A DNA stretch of 64,000 bases from Thereva unica (lineage: Eukaryota; Arthropoda; Insecta; Diptera; Therevidae): the NCBI GenBank assembly GCA_949987705.1, contig OX465286.1:2147445-2211444 (forward strand), written 5' to 3'. Of this stretch, positions 10,076-21,841 are shown piece after piece (the stretch's first letter is position 1; the number at the start of each line of letters is the position of its first letter). Both the position numbers and the translations under genes were made by a program. The notes beneath the pieces were generated by a model that did no database searches, was not told the DNA's origin, and saw nothing but the letters and a program-made list of their open reading frames with translations.

Positions 10076-13000
10076 TCATGGAATAAAGGCGCTTTTTCAC
10101 GCGCATATGGACGAGAAGGAGCGGCCAAGGTCCTTGAGTATAAGTAGTGGGTTTCGTTGATTTGCTTTTTGCTTGTATTTTTTATGTATTTTAAAAGATA
10201 AAATGAAAATTACATCTACAAATGCAGACGTGATCTGAGGCCACGAATTGCAAGTCACGAGAGTTTTTCACTCGTATTTTTTTTATTTTTTTATTTTTTG
10301 TGATTTCCAATGCATTTTTTTTGTTTTTGGTTCATTTGTTTTCTGTTTGTTGCGATTTTGAATTTTCCTAGACCTATAATCCATATTCAGGAGAAAGAGA
10401 GCGAGAAATGCATATACTAGAGCAAGTGAGATGGCACATACGGCATGTATATTGATACCCAAAGCGAATGCTGTGCTGTGACAACTTCTGTTATTGCAGC
10501 TCCTGCTGCACCTTCTCGGTGCTCCCGTATAGGCGGCCCGATTGCTGCCAGAGACGAGGCTAGTGTTCTGCCTAACTGCTGCTGTTGATATTATTATTAA
10601 TATTTCGCTTTTTATCTAGGGCTTTTGTTTCCGTTCGAACTGTATTTGCATACTTTTAATAAAATATGTCCCTATTGTCCCGTGGTCGTTTCTTAAAGAT
10701 ACCACCAGCAGCAGCATCCGAGCACAGGCACAATCTGTTTTGTATTTTGTATTAGCGTCGTACATATATACACATATAGCATGCGCGCGCTGCTTTAGCA
10801 TTTATATGCTCCTGCTACTGCACAGCGCAGGAGCATCATAGAAAAAAGCAGTGGGTCCCCATGAATTTTATCAACCCAGCGCGGCGGCGCAAAACAAGTG
10901 ACCGCTTCATTCGTTGACCATATAATCTTGCTGCTATTGCCGATGGGTGATGATATGGTGTGTGGTGGTATTCATATTGAATATATTGCATAGGATACTT
11001 TTCCGCTGGGACTCTATGGATGCACGCGCGCGCGTGCACCACAATCTATAATGGCACCGGGGATACAAGACGATTCGATAAGATTCGCGGTGGTGGCGGC
11101 GAAGGCAGCGGCAGCACCATCAGCAACAGCAACCAGCAGCCGTTAGAGAACACTTGTCCGAATGCACTTTGTTAAGTGCATCATTGCAGGCACACAGAAT
11201 CTTCATATACATACATATACGCGGCTTATGCAGCAAGTAATAGCAGCAGCCAGAGATATAGGGTACATATTCAACCTACAATTGAATACCTAGTGCAAAT
11301 ATTTTGCAGTCCATATGGATAACAAAATGCTGGACCCGACCCCTTTGCTACTTCGATTGTGCCTATATACATATTGGCACAGTGTCACAGTGACTAAATA
11401 CAGTGCCGAGGCCTTGTTTTGTTCTTCTATTAGGCTGACTGGAGAGGATTTGTAGCGTGATTTGTTTAGGGAAATGTTCGAGGTCAGAATTGTAGTGACC
11501 ATCGGCTATAGTGCATTGAATGAAGTCTATTCAAAGAATGTGAGATGGTTCGGGCAAGACAGAGGAAAGATAGAGATAGAGGAGATCTGGCTCTAGTTGT
11601 GTATGATGGACGATGAAAGCCCCCGAAATATGATCGCATGATATTGTCGAGTGTCAATCCTGGCTCGTTGTAGTAGTCGCTGCTCTAACAGGGAAGTGAT
11701 ATCCTCATGAGTGCAGCTGAGATCAAAACAGTCGATCTATGGCAGACGTTCTTAGTTTAACTAATGCAATACTACCTAGTCCAATTGATACAGGATTGAC
11801 ATACCAAGAATCCAGCTGATGCAGAACTGGGCGAACCTAGTCGAACTGATTATATTACTGGCGAACATAATATAGGTGATGCAGGACATCATATCCAGTT
11901 CTCGGAGAACTCTATAAGTTGTCAGTTGAAAAGTTCGCGGAGAGCTCGATGATGTCAGTAGAATTAGTTAATTATACGGCGGAGAGAGAGGGCTGGGTAG
12001 TAAAAGGGAAGACCAATCAACAAATTTTGGAAAGCGAGTAATTAAGGAGGGGGGTGTTTATTTTTAATGCATGGACTAGAGCAGGGAAAGCTGGAGTGTG
12101 TTCAATATCATTAGCCGTTCTTGTTTAAAGAAATTACCATAAAAAACCCCATTCAAATAAAATGTCCAACAACAAAAAGAAATTCACACGTTCATAATGA
12201 GGTTGTTAGATCCCTTCTGCAGGTTACGCTTTCTCTCTACCTACATATAAAAAAAATTAAAACGAGGCAAACGGGTTCTTTGGTTATAAAAACTCCCTAA
12301 ATTATATCCCTTGATCCTTCCTCGTCCGGTAAGTCATGATATGCATAAAGCCTGGAATTTTCGACACGCCGACACTCGCATTCTCGCTGTCTTTATCTGA
12401 ATTTACGTATCTCACACGCACAAGTAATTCACAGGGAGTTGACTTGTCGAGTTCATTTTTTTCTCGTTCGCAGAAGCACCCCCTCGTCTATCTTCTGCAT
12501 GAACAAAAAAACAGTCACCCCCGATCCTGTACAGTATCTGATAGTGCTTATCCGTGCTGCTCCTTTTTATGTAGATGGCAGCAGTAGTAGAGGCACAGTA
12601 GCCGGGTTTGGCTGGGACAGGACAACTTCCTATTTTCTGCTGATATTATTATATTCAGCGATTTTTATAGGCGTACAATTTTTACGCTGATTCACACGGA
12701 AACAAAAAATCGCTCTCTACTTCTCTCTCATTTTTTTCGTACCCTGATCAAATTGTTGCGCGCATTATTTTCCACATTTTGTCACGGTGAATTTATCACC
12801 CTGTGCAAAGGGTGGAAAATTGCCTTGAAAATTCATCGTATATATGCGATTTTTTTGAAAAAGAAAAGAACAAAACCGTTTTGTTATTTGGTTCTTTTGG
12901 GCTTATTTTGTTTTTGGGTCGTCGCCGTGCTGTGGAGAGGTAAATGAACGATGCTGGGTAGTTTATGGGAACGCAATCATAATAGTTTATATATAATATT

Positions 13001-13632
13001 AAAACGCGCCTGAGTGACACCGTAAAATCAGACATGTGACCCCTGACAAAATCTACGGACTTTTAATTGGACTGCGGTCATGCACACGGATGCATTAGAA
13101 ACGGTCGTGGTGTGGTGTGGTGCACTATGGACGTTCGTGTGTTATGCTCTTGGCTACATAGAAAGAGGCAACAGTTTGATTTTTGATTAATGGAGAAAAT
13201 GCTTTGTTTTGTTTTGAGAATCATTAGGGGATGTTTGGGGTATTTTTTTTGTTTAGTACTACAAATCATCGCACACATATATGTATGTATGTGTGTGTAG
13301 TCTTCCAGTCACCCCATTATCCAGATTCAAGTATTCATTGTGATGTGTGTATGTGCCTCTGTTATAAAATTTCCTTCCAAGCCGTCTATGTATTCTTAGG
13401 GTCCTGTAAGCATCAAGAGTCTACTCCAAATCACAATTTTTTTTCGACAGTACGCACAATTTTCATAATTGAACGATTGTTTTCAATGTAAAGCGCTACA
13501 ATTTCATGCGATTCTTTCGCTATGTATTGACTTCATGGCTAAAATGGTACTGAATGACGTTTCAGAACCGTGTACATTTGTCGAAATCGTGTACAAAATG
13601 TCAGAGTTATTCAAAGTGGAAATACCGAAGGT
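10076..13632. other. No gene seen; trinucleotides, hairpins, GC alternations
   Basis: No supported exon. Noted: an inverted pair ATGCTCCTGC/GCAGGAGCAT (10806-10836), a perfect 18-bp palindrome of alternating purine and pyrimidine TGCACGCGCGCGCGTGCA (11021-11038), a GGTGGTGGCGGCGAAGGCAG stretch (about 11090-11110) followed by CAGCAACAGCAACC, a GTGCC/GGCAC hairpin near 11360, and a region at 11740-11960 with repeated GATGCAG and GTTCGCGGAGAG words that looks like decayed repeat. Open frames here are short and without motifs. Confidence 0.5.
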
Positions 13633-13643
13633 CTAGATGGCGC
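13633..13643 (+). promoter_or_regulatory. CTCF-core-like motif
   Basis: CTAGATGGCGC fits the animal CTCF core consensus CYAGRKGGCRS. The same word recurs at 29288-29298, a weaker form at 28822-28832, and a related one on the minus strand at 30100-30110. A motif match alone does not show binding. Confidence 0.3.
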
Positions 13644-13714
13644 ACCCTGTATAAGCATGCTTTTACACCTCTCATCAAATTTCGCTGCGTTCAATGATCT
13701 TTTGATATTGTATC

Positions 13715-13787
13715 ATTGGATAGATAGGGTTAATGCGTTTTTTTCACTACCACCTCTAAAGTTCGTGGTTCAATTCCACGCTGCAGC
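13715..13787 (+). other. tRNA-like segment (possible SINE or tRNA pseudogene)
   Basis: A perfect 5-bp T-arm, CGTGG-TTCAATT-CCACG (13764-13780), carries a B-box-like loop. About 40 bases upstream, TGGATAGATAGGGTTAATGCG resembles a D-arm/A-box. Acceptor arms do not pair, so it is not a functional tRNA. Confidence 0.25.
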
Positions 13788-13869
13788 ACTATGACTACTA
13801 TCTTATTTTATACCCTGCAACACACTAACAACAAACAACGCAGCTTCTAGTTTAATCTATGCGCGCGCA

Positions 13870-14098
13870 GATCAAGCAAAAAAAAAATTTGTCGAGGCAA
13901 TAATTTTGATGATCTTGTTTATTAAATTTGTTTTTTTTTATGTTGTAGTGATCAAGATAGTCTGTTGTGATCGTATACAACTACACGTAATATTTATATA
14001 CGAACACAACAGACACTATTTTGATCACTATAAGGTCGACAAATATTTCTCAACAAGATCACCAAAAGTATTTTCTTGAAAAATAGTTGCGCTTGATC
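13870..14098. repeat. 230-bp foldback (long imperfect hairpin)
   Basis: Seen: the inner arms 13946-13977 and 13997-14030 are nearly perfect inverted copies (TAGTGATCAAGATAGTCTGT against ACAGACACTATTTTGATCACTA) around a loop of about 19 bases. Outer arms also pair, with bulges: TTTTGATGATCTTG against CAAGATCACCAAAA, and the outermost GATCAAGC against GCTTGATC. The whole block is one self-complementary unit without coding capacity. It may be a foldback/MITE-type element, or a source of a long hairpin RNA if transcribed. Confidence 0.7.
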
Positions 14099-14199
14099 GG
14101 CGAGTTGGAGTTTTCAGGCATAAAATAATATATACTATATATAATATCTCTATTACAAATCAAAAAAGAAAAATGCCCTAAATAAGATAAAAAGCCATC

Positions 14200-14244
14200 G
14201 ATCATCGATCTTCACTTTTTTAAGAAAAGCGATCGTGCTTGATT
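14200..14244 (+). repeat. 45-bp dispersed repeat, copy 1
   Basis: Matches 15070-15114 at all but one base. It contains an internal hairpin ATCTTCACTTTT / AAAAGCGAT and the word GATCGTGCTTGATT. It lies about 100 bases to the right of the 13870-14098 foldback, with which it shares GCTTGAT ends. Confidence 0.7.
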
Positions 14245-14664
14245 ACTATCCAACAAAATGAAAAAAATAAAATAAAAATAAAAACTACTTTCTTATGACC
14301 TCCAAGATTACAAAAATCAAAGGAACAAAATATTTAAAAAAATAAAATAAAATACAATTTTTTTAAAAGTAGTAATCCGCGCATGTGCGAGCGCGTTCGT
14401 GCAATTCTTTTAAAAGTCACTTGGGTTCTTATTACATTTTTTTGTTTTTTTCTTCTTCTCAACTTTTCAACAAAAATTTTCAATAAACGAAAAATTATAA
14501 AAAAGGACAAAAAAATGAAAACACAAAAACGAAAAACTTCCACAATTAAGCTCCTCCCATTTTAACAGAAACGGTTTCATGCCATTGGACAAAAACTCTA
14601 CAGGTAGATCCGCCCGTTTTTAGCACACCTGTTGGGCATTACACTTTTGAAAAAAGAGTTGGCT

Positions 14665-14687
14665 ACGCTTAAGGTGTATTAAGCGTC
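14665..14687. repeat. Short perfect hairpin
   Basis: ACGCTTAA and TTAAGCGT form a perfect 8-bp inverted pair around a 6-base spacer. No T-run follows, and no function is assigned. Confidence 0.4.
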
Positions 14688-15069
14688 GTTTTTATACGCT
14701 AACGTCATACCATACAATAAATACACACACAAACAATTCAAAGCCAGAGGTCTCTACACACACACCCACAAATATGGCCTGGTAATATGATTTGCACCTC
14801 TTGTTGCTTGCTCAGTGCATTGAAGAAAACAGCAACAACAACAGCATAAAAATGCTTATGAGTTTTGTAGATTCACTTAGGGAATTTCTGTGGTAGTAGA
14901 GAACGGAGAAGAGTAGAAGAATTTTTTTGATCTTCAGGTGCACGTTGAATAGGGGTAGTTTGTCTGTTTGGGGTGGTTTTCGGGCCGATCGTGCGCGGTA
15001 TTCCAATGATCTATGAAACAATTCATTAAATATTTGAGCATGTCATAAGGCTCTTGTCCGGTGTGCATT

Positions 15070-15114
15070 GATCATCGATCTTCACTTTTTTAAGAAAAGT
15101 GATCGTGCTTGATT
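15070..15114 (+). repeat. 45-bp dispersed repeat, copy 2
   Basis: Same sequence and orientation as 14200-14244, with one C-to-T change that improves the internal hairpin (CACTTTT/AAAAGTG). The two copies stand 870 bp apart as direct repeats. Confidence 0.7.
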
Positions 15115-17980
15115 TTTTGCTATTGAAAAATCTAAATTATGACTGATGAATATCTTTTAAAGGTGGATGGGTATATTTCCCCCCAAAAAAAATGTTTACT
15201 AAAGAAACTAAAAAAATACCCACCACCACAAAGGCTTGGGGGAATGAGAAATAACTAAAAAAACGAAAACAAAAAAAAGGAAAAACACCACTGCGTCAAC
15301 CACCAACCACATAACAACAAAACTCTTCCTATAGAGACGGCGCAACCAACGGAATGGTCGGAACAAGGAAAGGAACGGCGACGTGCGGCAGTAGCAACAA
15401 AAATGCGCCACTCAAACACAATGGGATTCGGAGACCGCATGTAAGACGGTTAACAGGTAAAAATTGTTTTTTATAATATACCTACACAATACCAACTCAC
15501 CTGGGGCCGTCCGAGCGTAGCGGCTGTGCTTGACGTACTTCAAGCAATTCTATATGCAGTTTAACTCGAGATCTCACCGTCTCCGGACCGGTGATCGCAA
15601 CGATCGTGTTCAAAATACTAACAATATTTTTTTTTTCAAAAATTCTGCTTCACAAAACATAGAAAAATAGGAGAAACAACAACAAAAAAAAGAGTTTTTG
15701 TAAAGTGAATTTTATATTTTTTTTGGTAAAATTGTAAAAAAAAAAATTAATAACCGAACAATATATTTTTTCTTTTTCAAAAATAAAACACGAATCGTTT
15801 TTATCTGTTAAAAAAAATTGTGATCGAGATTAAAAAGTACTACTAAAACACAATAAAAAAAAGTTAGTGGCAGCAAGAAAATAGTTAAATTTTTACAACG
15901 ATACTTTTGTACTAAATTTCGAAAAAAATCGGTTCAACGCCGGATCACAAGAATATAAAAAAATCTGGACGGATTCTCGTTCTTGAAACGGGTCGACCGA
16001 TCGATACAGATCGTACGTTTATTAATAATAGTGTTTGCTTTTGTGTGGTTTTGTTTAAATAATATACAAAAAAAATAAATCAACAATTTCAACAACATCT
16101 AAACATCATAAAAAAATTCGAAACACCCAACAGTTTTCGTTACATTAAAATATTCCCTTAAACGTCTTAAGGAAAATATAAAATATCTCTGGTGAATTTT
16201 TGATTATTGTTTTGGGTTCGGCCAGTGAAGAATGTTATAGAAATTAATACACAAAAATAAAATTAATTTTTAAAATGTTTTAAACAAAATTCAACAGCAA
16301 CAAAAAATATATCAAAAGTGAATATTTTTTTTACACTTCATATCTTCAGTATAATCAATGTTTCCTCAATGATCGCGAACACAAAATTTTGCAACATCAG
16401 GAGATAAAACACACCAAAAAGACGGATAAGTTTTTTTTTACACTTCTGGTGGAAAATTGTTGTATCTGCAGATAGTGCTTTAGGGAAGGGTTTGTTCTTC
16501 TTATTTTTTTTTTATTGTTTTACTGTCGTCAAATCATTTATTGGAGAAGGACATATCCAGTCTGAAAACGGATAATAATTCTCTTACATAGTGTGGTAAG
16601 TTGGAATTGATGACATAAAATCAATTGTATTTTTTTTTATTTTTTATTCAATCACACTAAAAAAAGCACCCAGAAATTTAGTTATTAGGGGTTGTGGGGT
16701 TGATTTTAGGCTTTTGTCTATTAAGATCTTAAAATCTTTATAAAATAATAATATCTAAAAAAAACACGTAAAAAAAGATACTGAACATTTTTATTCTTTT
16801 ACCGTTACCGAATTTTAACCCCCCAAAAAATTCTTCCAAACTCTCTCCAGAGAGCTTCTAAAAACTCTTCGTTTTTTTAGAATTTGCGTTTAAACTAAAA
16901 TTTAATGGAGTATAATATACATAGAACTCGAGTAATTCTGGTGTAAAATTTTTTATAATAAAAAAAAGCATAGTTTTTTTTTATTATTTTCTAAATTCAT
17001 CAATGCAATTTATAGCATTAAGACTTGACCTTGATACAATTCTAAATCATCTAAAAGATAAAAAATACTATCGAAATTTTCTAGAAAGTTTTAAACTTAT
17101 ATAAATTCGCAGACTTTTAACAATGTTTGCGTTGATGAATGAAAGTAGGCATTTTTTTTAAACATTATTCCAAATTTGATAGTCTTGATTTTTCTCTCTG
17201 TCTTTATTTTACTGTTGGGGAATTACAAATAAAATGTAGATACTTGCATGATGAAGAATTATAATTAAAAAAGGGAACACATCAAAAATGTTTTTAGGGT
17301 ACAAAAGTTTTAAGGGGGTACAAAATGTTAGTGCTTTTTTTCTCTCTCTCTAGAATAAAGTATATGCATACTTGTTTATCTTCTTACCCGATTTCCTATT
17401 TATATAATATCGTGTAAGCTGTATTTTTCAATGTATAAATAAAATGTACCCTAAAAATTGTGAATCGCACCTAAAATCGAATCGTACCAAAATCAAACAG
17501 TATTGAGAAAAACACTCCATTACTTTAATCGGAATTAATAATGAAACGGATTATTAAGCACCCCAAATATTAACTAGTTAGTACCCCTTAAATACCCCCC
17601 ATCTTCTTAAATATATTCAAAACCATCGCAAAAATGTTTAGGGGGGTTTTAAGACTATTTCGATTAAATTTTAAGTCATCTTAGCTATAGTATTGACAAT
17701 GTTACTTTAGTCATAATATATCTTCTTAAAGTCTTTTTAACCCACATATTTTTCCGGGGTATAAGACTTTGTACTCAAAATATTGTGGGTGCACTTTTCG
17801 CAGATCTCATGATTTCCAACTAGAAAATCACAAGTTCATAAGAAGTATAAGCGCGAGTGACTAAAGCTTGTGACTTATGACTGGTCACAATTTTAGAATA
17901 GAATAGGGATAGATCTTCACAGCGATCATCTACGATCATTTACAAATGATTTCTCCCCCTCCCCTAAAAAAATAGACCTC
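15115..17980. other. AT-rich gene-free stretch with a GC-richer island at its left
   Basis: From about 15610 to 17900 the sequence is extremely AT-rich, with A and T homopolymers and no open frame of 60 codons on either strand. At 15500-15615 there is a contrasting GC-richer patch (CCGTCCGAGCGTAGCGGC; TCTCCGGACCGGTGATCG) that could be a promoter or untranslated exon, but no ORF or splice site confirms this. Confidence 0.5.
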
Positions 17981-18060
17981 ACCGTCCACGTAATAATAAA
18001 GAGCAAAGGGGATAGTAAACATCCTTTCTGTACTCCGGTTGTTCTGCTCTTTATATCTCA
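17981..18060 (-). pseudogene. Reverse transcriptase fragment, frameshifted
   Basis: On the minus strand the frame reads RTTGVQKGCLLSPLLF and, after a one-base shift, continues as YYVDG. This matches the RT block tGvrQGcilSPlLFniyiDg, just upstream of the catalytic YADD in non-LTR and related elements. The surrounding frame (18060-18130) has stops. It is a short dead relic; the family cannot be decided from about 25 residues. Confidence 0.65.
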
Positions 18061-18140
18061 TAAATAAATTCTCATGTTTTACAGGATTTTTGGTGCTTTT
18101 ACATTTCTGTAAGGGTAATCCTTGAAGATAATTCTCGATT

Positions 18141-20304
18141 ATGTTTACGACAGTATTTTTTTATCCCCAATTTTTAGGGTACTTTTTCTTTCTATATATA
18201 CAATTTTTTAATCCCCTCTCCGTAGCAACATCTGCAAGAAAAGAAAAAAAAACAAATACAAAAGACTTAAGTGGCGAACTCCTTTTTTCTTTTTCTTTTG
18301 CATATTTCTTCATCCAAAATGCCGTAAGCATAGTAAACACATGCGGACGTTTCGAAAAAGCCTATTTTCCCCTGTTTATGTTCAAATTAAAAAGTAACAA
18401 TCATTTAAGATAAAGTAACAATTCAATTAGGGGCAATAAACTGGGATACCAGATTGCAAAGTAGCGCGCGCATATATTTATACGTACAATCGCGATGCGC
18501 GCAAAAAGGATTTCGCGCGCCGCCGTCTTTTTCGGTGGTCGGACGTTTTGGAGAGACGTGTTGTTGTTGTTGTCGCTGCTGCCGTTGTCTTCTTAAAAAT
18601 AGCATATAGAGACACGAAGAATCTGGGAATTGATAATATGATAAAAAGAATAAACAAATTTCAGTATCTTTTTTTGGTTTTCTTCTTCAACGTTTTGTTA
18701 TCTTCAAATTTTTATTGGCATCTAATTTTTCGGGAGAAATATAAAAATTAATTTTTTTTGTCTTTTTGTTCTTGAACTACTGTTCACTCGCACTCTTCTT
18801 CTTTTTGTTATTTGTTTGGTCTCTTTCCAAGTTTTTTTTTCTTTATTAATACTTCAATTAATTATAAAAATATGCGCAACTTAATTAGAGTAGAGTAGAG
18901 CCCAAAAAAGGTAGAAGCACCATGCACATTTAGAAGATATCGAGAGTGATGTAGAAACAGGAAAGATTTCTTCTTCATGGGGGGTAATTATTTTTTGTTT
19001 GGTGGATGATGCTATATTGAAGAATAAAAGAGGTGCTTTTTTTTATTAATTTTGTTTTATTTTTTTTTGCACGGGGTGCTTTTGCCATTGCTCTTTTTTA
19101 TCTTCGTCACACATAAACTAAAATGCTTCTTCACTTCTTTTTTCATCCCCCATACATATCTGCGAATTTGTATCTCAAAGTTGTGATATATTTTATTATC
19201 GACTCTGATTTTCTAGCCACACCTGAGATACTATATGATATGATGAATGTAGCAGCAGTAGAAACGCTTGTAGATACAATTTTATTATTAATATTAAAAA
19301 CTGGGAAATGGAAATTCTTTCGATATAGTTTTAAGCCTCTTCATCTATTCTAATTAACTCTAGGCACATAAAAACTGGATAATCAGCTTTTAATTCTTCT
19401 CTTATTATCACCGCTTGAAATTAATTTAAGTGAATATTGCTGCACGCACACATGTACATACTTGCTTACTTTTAATAAAAAATATTCAATTTTTTTTATA
19501 ACTAGAAACTTGAAACAAAAAAAAAATATATTATTTTTTTGTAGTTTTTTTCCTAAGTGCCTGAAGGAAAAAAAATCAAGATGGCATTAATTCCTCCTCT
19601 GTGGGTATTGTTCTTTTACAAGTCAAGGGTTTATCGTCTCTATTCTTCCACATTCGTTATTGTTTTTTTCTCCAAAACAAAAAAAAACACCTAGGAAACG
19701 ACACTCTATTAGAAATGACTAGATTATAATATGCTTCTGCAGGCATTGGCCAGCTCTCTAGCCATCATCATCATCATCATCATCATTGTATCTTATTATA
19801 AATAGTATCCAAAGTGGCCGCGCGCTGAGCTGGTTGGCTGGTTATAGTGTTATGATATCTGTCTTCCTATTTTTGACGGAGGGATGGGGGGGTCTATCTT
19901 TGCAATATTTTTGTGTGATCGCAGTTCTCTGTTTCTTCTGTGCACACTTTCGATTTTTCTCTATTTTATACAGAAGGAAAAAACCGAAAAAAGAAGCAAC
20001 CCAACGAAAATAACATTAATACCAACAAAGAAAAACAAATAAAGAAAAACAAATAAAAATTCATTATTTTTCCCATGGTCTTTTGGACAGTAGTTAATAC
20101 TATGACACCTGGACAAAAGCGCCGAGATATACCTGGGATACCTGAAGGCCTTTTATTAAAACAATAATATTAAAAAAAATACCAAAAAATTCAAACATAA
20201 ACACCCAACAAAAATGTATTCTTCGAAAATTTCAAGGTTAAAGCTAGTGCGAAAAACTACGTAATTATGATTGATTTGAAAAAGAGAAAATGATTTGATG
20301 CCGT
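18141..20304. other. No gene seen
   Basis: AT-rich. Contains a GCGCGC patch with a palindrome-rich segment (18460-18540), GTTGTTGTTGTTGTCGCTGC (about 18560-18580), many T-runs, a CAT microsatellite (19763-19787) and an AAAAACAAATAAAGAAAAAC direct duplication near 20030-20056. Open frames are low-complexity. Confidence 0.5.
19763..19787 (+). repeat. (CAT)n microsatellite
   Basis: Eight consecutive CAT triplets. Confidence 0.85.
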
Positions 20305-20445
20305 CTAGTTAGGAGTCCCTATGCTCTGGGCGTCCTGATCTACGGCCATCCTTGAAGCTAGGGCTTGGATACCTTCGCTGTCGCACCTCATAGACCTTAC
20401 CGGCACAAACTTTCCGAGTATATTTCTACCTCCCTTCGCTGAATG
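20305..20445 (-). pseudogene. Unidentified coding-like remnant, about 47 codons
   Basis: The minus-strand frame ends in a non-repetitive stretch, KFVPVRSMRCDSEGIQ followed by ALASRMAVDQDAQSIG, then a stop. Its composition differs from the low-complexity frames around it. Upstream of about 20445 the frame becomes Phe/Ile-rich and unconvincing. No family recognised; likely a piece of a mobile element. Confidence 0.25.
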
Positions 20446-21640
20446 AATGAATCCAAAATTATGAATGAAATATATAAAACTCCTTTTCAATGCGAAACTT
20501 TTATACACAAACAAAACCAAAGTAAAAATAAAGAAAAAACCCTACACACGATCGTCATGATCATAATCATCATGATCATTCAACAAAGTAATTCCATTCC
20601 GATATCTCTTCTCTCTAGTCAAAGAATAAGTAAACAAGAACCGCCAACTGAGGATGCAGCAGCAATAAGTAAGAGACGACAGAGAAACAAAAAACGAACG
20701 AATTTTTACGCACATTCTCACTTATGACGCCCTTACACCACAATAATAATAATAAGAATTGAAACGCATGCGCACGCTACTTGCAAGTATCTTTCTTAAA
20801 TCCCTTCGATATGTTCCAGCACAGTTCAGTCATTGCAAGATCTTTCTTCTTCTTAATTCGTCTTAGCTAACTAACTACTCGATGTATGTACGTGTATGTA
20901 TATGTATAGGATATGCACGTTACTCTTCTCGGGTTCAATCATCCAAGGCCCAAAGATCCATCATCATCGCATCACATCGGGAAAGTGAGCTGCGCATAAC
21001 AACAACAGCATCAACATAGCATCTTCAATAAAGCAGGGTGTCCACACCCCGTACCTTTGATCGTTTTGAACAGCCTGAGGTTGACCGATGACCATCAAGA
21101 ACGCAGAGCATCGGGTATATGTACTTTCTACCGACACGATCGTACACTCGTATATATGTATATAGATAAGTAGAGTAGCTTCCCAATCAAGCCAGAATCT
21201 TGGGATTATTTTGCGGCTGCGCCATTTACCGATCATTGAAGATAAGGGTCGCTCGAGTGCTCGAAAGTACCAGCAGCAGCAGCACCCGTGTACCATATAT
21301 TATATATATTTAGATGTACATATGGTACAAGGATCCTCGATATACTTCTAGCCTTGTTCTTCTGTGCGCCGCCGCCGTCTCGCGACCATTCGAAATTGTG
21401 GTGTGTATGTGTGTGCGGACATTATAATTCCTTTCAAGACGTGTGGATATATGCCCTGCCCTTGGTGGGAATTTCATTCATTTTCTGATTAAAAATTACA
21501 CAATCGATTGCTTCACTTTTCATTTTATATAAAAATCGTGTAGAGTTATAGAACGAAGATAACGAAGAACACGACGAAGAAAAAAACGTGCTCATACGAA
21601 GAATCTCTTTGGTATTTTTTGCGTTGTCATCATTCCCTTG
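20446..21640. other. No gene seen
   Basis: Contains a near-palindrome ATGATCATAATCATCATGAT at about 20555-20575, a NRF1-like ACGCATGCGCACGC (20765-20778), a CAGCAGCAGCAGCAC stretch (about 21271-21285) and a GTACCATATATTATATATAT tract. The 110-codon minus-strand frame (20964-21296) has no recognisable motif. Confidence 0.45.
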
Positions 21641-21841
21641 TCACCCGATGATTCCTTCTGCCACAATCTCTGCCCTTCTCTTCATACTTATCTCGTTGTA
21701 AACCTGTGGTGTGGAAATTCTACAACATTTTTCTGCTCTAAATAAAACAAGCCCGGCAAAAGCCTGAAATGTCAGGTACACGTTGATGATGGTGTCGTCG
21801 ATACCCTTAAGGATTTCCAATGGATCTTTAGCTTGGACCAT
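21641..21841 (-). pseudogene. Unidentified coding-like ORF, 66 codons
   Basis: A minus-strand frame starts MVQAKDPLEILKGIDDTIIN and continues with a hydrophobic VYLTFQAFAGLVLFRAEKCC segment and a charged tail (SMKRRAEIVAEG). It is compositionally protein-like and free of simple repeats. No GT/AG borders fit it as an exon, and no family is recognised. It could be a fragment of an element's ORF. Confidence 0.3.
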
